Shown: positions 56,691-64,000 of the stretch, piece after piece | Position numbering within the stretch: the first letter of the stretch is position 1 | Layout: each line of letters opens with the position of its first letter | Assembly: GCA_003313425.1 (NCBI GenBank) | Contig: NHZP01000053.1 | Location: forward strand, 62,001 to 126,000 | DNA: 64,000 bases | Source of the DNA: Pseudopyrenochaeta lycopersici | Taxonomy: Eukaryota; Ascomycota; Dothideomycetes; Pleosporales; Pseudopyrenochaetaceae | Direction of reading: 5' to 3' | Made by a program: the position numbers and the translations under genes | Notes under the pieces: model-generated | Told to the model about the DNA's origin: nothing | What the model saw: the letters and a program-made list of their open reading frames with translations, nothing else | Database searches by the model: none

Positions 56691-59600
56691 ATGTCTTATG
56701 CAAATATTACCAGCGTACGCGACGCTACAATCATCCTTACTAACTATACAAACTACACGCTATAGTTACTATAACTTAAAGCAAAAGTAGAGTTCTATAA
56801 TATATAGGCAATCGCAGACCCTAATAGAACTAGAGAACCTTTACTAGAACTAATCCCCCCAGTCCTACTATAATTAGCTGACTACGTACTAGCTGTAGTC
56901 TAACGACTAGCACCTAGCGCGTTGTTAAACTCTTAGGGTAACTAGGTTAGATCATTAAGCTAGCTAATAAGATTAAACCCGTCCCGAACCGATGCAACTC
57001 TAGCTATACTAACGAAACTATTAGACTTATTACCTGAAAGCTAGGAAACATACAAGGCTAATTAAGACGACTACAAGGTACAGCTTAAAGCCTACAAGAT
57101 TAATAAGAAGAAATACAACAGAGAACGGGCTAACTATTAGTTACTTGCAACGCATATTTAGAGTACAGTATTAGCGCACATTCAGCGTAACTACTGCCTC
57201 CCTAGTACTACGATTCGCTAATAGATTATTAATATCTGAAGGATAGTAGGAATTAACCTACTTAAAGAATGCTAACGAGCACGAATAAGATATTATAATG
57301 CATTAAAGCTAATAAGGACCCTAGTAAACTAGGATATCTAGCTTACTAAATATAATTAAGCAGCAACTAACGCTAAGACTGAAGAAGTCGCGGAGGTATA
57401 ATATAATAATGATATTATAGAAGATTTCTTATTAGCAGTAGAAAAGGTAGTACCTATATAGGTAACTGCCTTCTCTAGCTAGGTAGCTAGAGGTAACCTA
57501 GACTATAATAGAAAAGAAATAATAAAACTCTTTTAGGAGTATATAAGCCGCTCCTACCTATAAAAGGGTAAGCAGAAGAGCGCTTTCGCTGCTAGAGACG
57601 TTGTATACCCTGCTAGTAGTAAATCTAACTAGAGCGCATAGAGGGACGCCTCTAGTATAGCTGAAGAAGCATTATTAGCCTTACAGGGCAAGAACTATAG
57701 TAGAATATAAAGAAAACATAAATTTAGGTAAAGCAGCACTAGATCTAAGTATTCCTCTCTAGAGGATACGGCAGCAGTTAAAGGTATAAAATACTATACT
57801 TATAAACAGCGCTATAATCTTTTTAATTATTTCTATCTAAATAAAGATAGGGCACTTGCGTAGTTTACACCAGATTTAAGGATAGCTAAACTCGTTAAGT
57901 ATAAAAGAAAGTATAACCTAGAGCTAATTAAATTATTAGACTTAAAGCGCTAATAATTAAAGACGCTGCTAATTAAGAATTCGTAAACACTAATACCTAA
58001 AGTCTTAAAAGATTAACTAGAAGGAAGAGTTATATTAATAATTAAAGCCTTGTATACCGCGTCAGTATTCTTAATAAAGAACTAACTATATCTGCTAAAG
58101 AATATATTTATCCTTAATTTAGGCGCGATAATACACATCTGTAATATAGCGCAACGCCTAACTCACCTCCGTCTACCTATCCCTAGTAACTGCGTGTAGA
58201 CAGGTAACGCACAAATATAGATTAAAGGGTATAGCACTGTACATATTAAAGTTAAGTTACTATATAGCACAGAGATACTCTAATTAGAGAACGTTACCTT
58301 CTACCTAAAGATTCTATGTAACCTCGTCTTATTTAGACTACTTAGATAGTAAGGAATTTAGTAGGATAATAAGAATAAACCTACGTTATTAAAGAGATAG
58401 GATAACTCTATCATCGCATACCTAACGGAAGCACACAACTAATAGGTACTCGAGCAATCAGATACAAACAACAGTACCTTTCACACCTAATTCAACTCTT
58501 AAACTAAGCAGTCGCTACAAAGAGTAAGTGTAATACTATAGCATAAGCACCTAGGGCATCTAGGGCCCGCAGTAATTAAACACCTCGTCTAATAATCTAA
58601 GAGGGTGCGCATTAAAGGCGTTACTACAGTTAAGTACAACGCATATAGGAGAGCTAAATTAAAGCGCAGGATCTACAGAGAACCTTAACTGAGCGAAGAA
58701 GGACTAGGAGAACAAATCGCGATTAACTTTCACAACTACGAAGTTAGGAGCTACTTAAAGGAAAAGAGCTAAATACTTATTACTAACTAATTCTTAGCAT
58801 ATAACTAGGATTTCTACTTTACTAATAACAGACTAGCACGATCTATTATTTAGTTACTAGATAATTTTACTTACTTCCTCTATACGCAGTTTAATATTTC
58901 TGTAAAAGTAATTAAGATAGATAATAAGATAGTAACTGTTAAGCTAGAAGTTAAGAGATAGTACACGTCTAAAGGTATAAAGGTTAAGCCTTCTACTCCT
59001 AATACCTAATTACAGAATAGCAGAGGAGAACGCTTAGAGGGTGTAATAAAAGAAAAGGCACGTATAATATAGCTAGATACTAATCTTCCTTAGGAACTAT
59101 AGCTAGAAATTATAAGAGCAGTAGTATACCTATATAATAGAACGCTAAACTACTTAAACCGCTAGAAAAGCCTATACAAGGTATTCTTTACAAGGGTCGC
59201 TGCTATAAATAGTATTATTACCAGACTATAGAAACTAAACTAAGCTTATCTTAAAGCATATAGCTGCAAGGCATTTACAATAACTAACAATACCTACTAA
59301 GGAAAGTCGCGACTACAACGCTTAGATCTAAAAGCCTAGATTAGCTATCTTATTAGCTATTAATCTATAAACATTTACTAAGTTTAGATCCTATTACTAG
59401 CTAAAGTTATTAGTATAAGAGACATAGTCTTTAATAAAAGTATAGTGTTTAGTAGTAAAACAGAAGACCTTATAGACAACCTTATGCACAATACCCTGTA
59501 GGAGATTGTAACGTAGGTAAAAATAATTAAACTACCTACACCACCGCAACAGGGACAGCCTAAGACTAGGTCGTTCTACAAAGACAATATAATAATAGGA

Positions 59601-61550
59601 GAGAGCTTAAGCCTATAAGGTTAAAAGTTAAGAGGTTACTAAAATAGAAAAGTAATAGACTTATACCTAACGCCGCTAGACACTCTACTACCTGTAGCTC
59701 TCCTTAGCTAGGCGTAGACTAACAAACTTAAAGCTAATAGTATAATAACACAGAGCTTATTAAAGACAGAACTATAGGCAGCAGTATTTATAGCTAGTAC
59801 TTAAGCAGGGCACGTAGGGGAATATAAAGGTAAGCCTATTAATAAGGCACAGCTGAAGAGAATACTAGTAAAGGGGGTGAAGCCTTACTAAAACTAATTA
59901 CTACCTCTGCTAGTAACTTACTTAAAGCTTAAAGATTATCTTTTGTATAAAATATTTAAGGAAGTAGAATAAGAATACCTAAGGAGCTATAAATAAATAA
60001 AGTCCTAGGCTGAAGTGCTAATCACTCCTATTAAACAGAAAGGCTACTAAATATTAGACTATATATAGGTGTATACCTACAAATTAGATAAACACTATCA
60101 CCTTATTAAATACAAAGCATAACTAGTCGTTCGTAGTAATTAGTAATAAAATATTACGTTATAAGACACATACGCAGCTACTTTAGCTAGCAGGTCTTTT
60201 TAAATACTTATAGCAATCGCTGCTAAGTTCAACCTTAAACTTAAACAGTACAACGTTACTAACGCATTCGTGCATGCAACTATAGATAGAGAAATCTATA
60301 TAAGAATACTACGAGGATACTAGAAGCCTAGAACAATCCTTAAGCTTAAAAAGGTACTTTATAGTCTTTAAATTTTATCGCTCCTATAGTAGAAAGAATT
60401 TATTTTAACCCTTACTAAACTAGGCTTTAAATAAGTGCTACATAAGGCCTGCTGCATAATTAAGGATAGTATTATTATCTTCTTTTACGTTAATAATATT
60501 GTCTTAGCCTATTACTAGAAGAAGGAGGTAGAAGCTTAATAAGCTATTAAGGCTCTTTAAGAAAGATACACTTTTACAGGTAGAGAAGACCTATAATAGT
60601 TCCTTAGCGTTAAAGTTATTAGAGACAGAGAATAATAATTAATTTAACTCTCCTAGTTAGCCTATGCTAACAAAATTAGCAGACTTGCAGATAGGAAAGA
60701 TGTCTAATATAATACCCTAATAGCAAGCGTTAAACTCCAGCTACGCAAGGGATTAGCATTACCTTTAGAAGTTAACAAATACTAGCGTAAGATTAGTTCC
60801 TTACTATTTACTGCTGTTATAACACGACTAGATATAGCCTTTATAACATCGCGCCTTATACGCTTCCTCGTTAACCCTAGTATAGAGTATTAGGAGGCTG
60901 CTGACAGAGTCCTGCTCTACCTTACAGCGACAAAATTAAGAGTACTCTAATTAGGAGGAGGCGACAAGCTTAAAGTAGCTAGCAACGTATTATTTAGCAA
61001 TAATATAGTTAATAGAAAGAGTTTATAAGGTTATATAATTAAGCTATTTAGTAGTCTTATTACCTAGAGAGTAAGTAAACAGGACATAGTTACTACCTTA
61101 ACGACTAAAGCAGAACTACTCGTACTCTCCTAAGTAGTAAAGGAAGCTATCTTTACCTTACAACTTCTTAAGGAGCTCTAGGTATTATTACTAGAGTTAA
61201 CTATTATAATTTAATATAATAATACATAGATAATTTAACTTGTTATAGAAGAGATTATAAAACTTTAAACTAAACTTTAATATGTAGACATCTATAACTA
61301 CTAGCTACAACAAGAAGTATTACTAGGACAAATTTAAGTTAAATACGTAGCGTCCTCGCAAATGCTAGCAGACAGACTTACTAAAGCGCTGCCCTTAAAT
61401 AAATAGGAGAACTTTCTTAATTAATTAGGACTAGTAAATAAGAAACCGGCCTTAGTAAAAGAGTTAAAACTTAAAGACATACAGACTTAAATAAAGGATC
61501 TGATAATCGCATAAGATATAGGTTAGTAGCAGCTTAGAAGATTACTCTAA
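56691..61550 (+). pseudogene. Copia-E gag-pol relic
   Basis: ATG at 56691 (MSYANITSVRDATIILTNYT). Gag to about 57450; GAG-pre-integrase/integrase around 58500-59200; RT from about 60050 with YKLDKHYHLIKYKA and FNLKLKQYNVTNAFVHATID, and FFYVNNIVLAY where the family has YVDD; RNase H ends with QMLADRLTKALPLNK near 61360-61400, a copia signature. TAG/TAA at many Gln/Trp sites. Confidence 0.85.
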
Positions 61551-61562
61551 GCTGAGGGGGTG

Positions 61563-61737
61563 TGTCAGATAAGAGGCATAAAAACTGAAGTATATAAATA
61601 CTGCATCGTGGACGGTATTACCTATGTATTATCAATGTATCAGGTCTGTGTTTAAAAAGGAGAGAAAACAGAACTAACGAAAATACAATTAATTCTGATC
61701 CACGATCATGACCAAAAAGATTCATTAAATTCTGACA
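61563..61737 (+). repeat. Copia-E 3' LTR
   Basis: Starts TGTCAGATAAG, ends TTCTGACA; followed by TSD ATAAT. Confidence 0.9.
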
Positions 61738-62017
61738 ATAATATTTTAGTATACTTAGATAAGAGTAAGTTTTATATAACTAAGATAGTTCTTAAAGTAT
61801 ATAATCTTTAAAGAAAAAATAGTTATAGAGCTAAAGAAAGTCTGTACTATAGGAAATTAGCTAATACTTATATGTATTAAAAAAATATAGTTATTTCTAA
61901 AATTTATAAACTTCTTAAAAAGGTTTATTAAAAACTACTTTAGGATTATAGCACTAATAACAAAAGTAACTAAGAAGAATAAGCTCTTTATATAAGAAAT
62001 AGATGAGAATAAAGTAT

Positions 62018-62371
62018 TGTGGACGAAAAAGGGAGAGCTTGGCAACAGTTACCCAGGTGATCTATGAGATGGACTACTGTTTTATCTAGGAGGCTTTAGG
62101 AGAGCCAGCTATATAAAGGAGAGCTGAGCACGGCCTATTACAGGAGCCATTATACGATAGGAGCGTGAGCAGCTTGTACGCGTGCGTGAGCGCGCACGTG
62201 CTCGCGCACGTGAGTCTACCTTCAGGTGTCTCCTGCGTGAGCTTGCCCATCAGCTTGCACGTGAGCGCGCCCTTGAATGCACACAAAAGACGTGTCTCTC
62301 CAGGGTAAGCTCCTACGTCAGCGCGCACGTGAGCCTACCGTACCCCAGGTCACAGCGCGTTGTTTGCAACA
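62018..62371 (+). repeat. Solo LTR-G, not RIP-mutated, with E-box cluster
   Basis: Starts TGTGGACGAAAAAGG, ends TTTGCAACA; TSD AGTAT at 62013-62017 and 62372-62376; 354 bp. It contains TATATAAA (about 62110-62117) and four CACGTG motifs (62195, 62207, 62258, 62326) within repeated GCGCGCACGTGAG units. GC-rich with many CpA and TpG dinucleotides intact, unlike all surrounding DNA. Short frames over it are not genes. Confidence 0.8.
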
Positions 62372-62562
62372 AGTATTTAAAGAACTTAACGTAATATTCT
62401 TAATTATACTACTGTTAAGAATATTTAACTTAGAATTCAAAATATAGTATATATAGATACCTTAGATTTTATAATAAGTGTATTAAGAGTAAATAACTTC
62501 TGTATAGACTAGCTAACGAGTCTAGTGTACCTAAGGTATACTCAGCTAGTTTAGCTTATAAT
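62372..62562. repeat. AT-rich relic between LTR-G and hAT end
   Basis: Probably the continuation of the gypsy-F relic; nothing readable. Confidence 0.4.
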
Positions 62563-62716
62563 TAGGGTGGCAAATGGGTATAGGTTAGGGTTAGGTTAGG
62601 TTTGATTACATAAGACCCGTACCCAACCCAGCTCTATACCTATTTTTATACGCTAGTAATAGGTATAGGTTGAGGTGACTGTAAATAGGTTGAGGTTAGG
62701 GTTAGGGTTATTTTCT
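62563..62716. mobile_element. hAT-type terminal segment
   Basis: Starts TAGGGTGGCAAATGGG, the best preserved copy of the TIR, followed by GGTTAGGGTT-type subterminal repeats. It matches the reverse complement of 35565-35715, the right part of the MITE. The element extends rightwards; its partner end was not found before 64000. Confidence 0.65.
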
Positions 62717-63377
62717 TTTATTTTAAGTCGATAAGTTCTTATTTTTAGTATTTAACTTTAGATATTAAAGTTTATAATATCTCTTCTTACTATAAAAGTA
62801 GTAAGTTACTTTAGTTATATTTAGAGAGGTAGGAGGCTTACTAGATTTCTTTAGGAAATTCTATTACTTTTTATATTCTCTTTATACTTTTTCTAAAGCT
62901 TTTTATTTTTTCTAAGCTAAGTAAAAGCTTTATATTTATTCTTTAGGCTAGTAAAGCTATAAAAATATTGAGTTCTTTAAAATATTTCAAGATAATATTA
63001 GCTTATTCCTCTATTTAAGAGATAGTCTCTTCTTTTTTTTTTAACTAGAATGTTTTTATAAAGATCTTAAAAGCTATTAGTAAGAATAGATAATAAGACT
63101 ATAAGGTTAGTTCTTAGGGATAGAGTAAGAGACTTAATAGATAAGGGGTTTAATACTAAGATAGTAAGAGGGCGCTTCTAAAAAGAGTATTCAGTGTTTT
63201 TGAATAATTAGTATTTCTATTACTATACTATAAAGTATAATATTAAGTTAAATATAATAATCTATAAGAGTTTATTATAATAATCTATATATATAGAGAT
63301 TATGCAGGTTACTTAGTGTGCTTAGTGTGCTTAGTGTTACTAATTATACTAATTAACTAAGCACGTTACGTGATCTC
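62717..63377. repeat. AT-rich relic; 63045-63377 inverted match to 20820-21143
   Basis: Contains the mirrored copy of the repeat near 21 kb, ending in GCACGTTACGTGATC, with three tandem CTTAGTGTG-like units at 63318-63344. A short frame near 63113-63180 (DRVRDLIDKG-like, if stops are ignored) hints at a lost transposon ORF. Confidence 0.5.
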
Positions 63378-64000
63378 GGTTGTTTGTCCAATGTCCACGA
63401 GGTCCCGTTAGGGCCGCTGGGACAGAGTCTTAGCAGGATCGTAACAATCTTCTCTAGACTCCAAGGAGTTAATAGCTGTAAGCGCATCTATAACTAGGTC
63501 CATATTAGTTGAGATACGTGGTTTGAAAAAACCGTGCAATTGTTGAGGAGCGGGCGTTACGAGGGGCCGGGCGTTAACGTGCCCCACCACCTGGTGCACG
63601 AGCCCAGCTGATGTACGCGAACAGCCATGTACGCTCTTAACTTTATGAGGCTATAGAGGCACCAACAATAGCTATTATCACGAGATCTTTTAGTAGTGAG
63701 GTTTAATAGGTATATAGAGTAATTGTGCAGCATCAGATTACGTAAGATGCCTTTGTGGCGGCCTTATTGGCCGACCTCGTCGAGATTAAGCATGCAGAGC
63801 TTCTTAAGCAACAACAGGCTCATCGTCCACTATAATAGATTTTTAAGCCTTAGCAGGCTTAAGGCTTTACCTCTTACCTAATCTAGATAATATTATATTA
63901 CTTTAGAGTTATTTTTAAAGCTTATAAGCCTCCTTTTACTCTTTATAAAATATAGCTTTCTAAGCTTTCTTTACTTCCTTTATCACTCTAGCTACTAGCC
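63378..64000. other. Less mutated DNA at right edge, unidentified
   Basis: 63378-63640 is GC-balanced with no RIP look. A minus-strand frame at 63408-63599 contains MDLVIDALTAINSLESRE, which faintly resembles the N-terminus of fungal pogo-type transposases. A plus-strand stretch near 63745-63835 reads AFVAALLADLVEIKHAELLK. Neither is enough for a call. From about 63850 the AT-rich pattern returns. Confidence 0.35.

Larger units (their letters stand above)
56479..61737 (+). mobile_element. Copia-E: Ty1/copia LTR retrotransposon, 5259 bp
   Basis: LTRs 56479-56653 and 61563-61737 (175 bp each; TGTCAGATAAG ... TTCTGACA), TSD ATAAT at 56474-56478 and 61738-61742, G-rich polypurine tract (GCTGAGGGGGTG) before the 3' LTR. 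Integrase precedes RT, the copia order. RIP stops throughout. Confidence 0.95.
55735..62017 (+). pseudogene. Older gypsy RT relic (F), split by Copia-E
   Basis: 56060-56478 reads LIFFALKKNK.L.LCINYR, RKNYYLLIKIN, VRYFIKFNIRDSYY.IRIVEEDK and YIDNILIYN, a Ty3/gypsy RT. It continues after Copia-E at 61743 (DKSKFYITKIVLK ...) to 62017. Among the most heavily RIP-degraded sequences of the window, very AT-rich. Its RT differs from that of Gypsy-B2, so a different family. It may be the body of the element that owns LTR-B copy 1, but that is unproven. Confidence 0.7.

Noticed and set aside
62086..62394. Short frames over the solo LTR-G
   Set aside because: They arise from the GCGCGCACGTGAG repeats; the LTR boundaries explain the sequence.

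Overview
The window is nuclear DNA of a filamentous ascomycete (Pezizomycotina). The evidence is short introns (43-66 bp) with GTRNGT donors and CTNAY branch points, Zn2Cys6, Myb/SANT, ankyrin and CVNH families, and a sharp split between gene-bearing DNA and AT-rich blocks of transposons wrecked by repeat-induced point mutation (RIP). A Dothideomycete with AT-isochores is my best guess; this is inference, not proof.

Layout. (1) 1-1424 is a near-perfect inverted repeat (arms about 695 bp). (2) 1123-17575 is a gene island. It holds a 3-exon 501-aa unknown gene whose last exon lies in the palindrome (1123-2727, -), a small membrane protein with a 5'UTR intron (4204-4701, +), a 3-exon acidic nuclear-type protein (5546-7437, -), a 2EXR/F-box-like protein (9270-10298, -), a patch of decayed genes (12224-13939: a broken paralogue of the acidic gene, a zinc-cluster factor remnant, an ankyrin remnant) and a 4-exon Myb/SANT protein (14000-16084, -). 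(3) 17.58-21.26 kb is AT-rich and contains a complete but RIP-inactivated pogo/Fot1 element. (4) 21.26-26.56 kb is a small gene island inside the repeats. It has a secreted SGNH-hydrolase/cyanovirin-N fusion gene broken by one TGA codon, an intact small secreted protein gene (effector-like), and a frameshifted gene tail cut off by the next AT block. (5) 26.56-64 kb is a nested transposon nest.

The nest can be read as a chronology because target-site duplications (TSDs) survive. An LTR of family B (26987-35995) was hit by Gypsy-A (27043-35195, TSD GCACA) and by a 441-bp hAT-type MITE (35275-35715, TSD ACCTACAC). Its gag relic was hit by a second pogo element (37349-39182) and by Gypsy-B2 (39610-55729, TSD ACTAT). 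Gypsy-B2 in turn carries a Tc1/mariner element (41111-42460, TSD TA) and a solo LTR-D (TSD ATATG), and LTR-D was itself split by Gypsy-C (44457-52433, TSD TTCTC). An older gypsy RT relic was split by Copia-E (56479-61737, TSD ATAAT) and by a solo LTR-G (62018-62371, TSD AGTAT) that shows no RIP. hAT-type ends follow at 62563.

Most nonsense codons in the elements are TAG/TAA at expected Gln or Trp positions, and the two LTRs of Gypsy-A differ only by transitions, which is what RIP predicts. Two of the gypsy elements carry an antisense reading frame between the chromodomain and the 3' LTR; one appears to be spliced. These frames and the SGNH-CVNH fusion are the most unusual content. All exon models were made by eye from splice signals and frame, without transcripts or homology searches.
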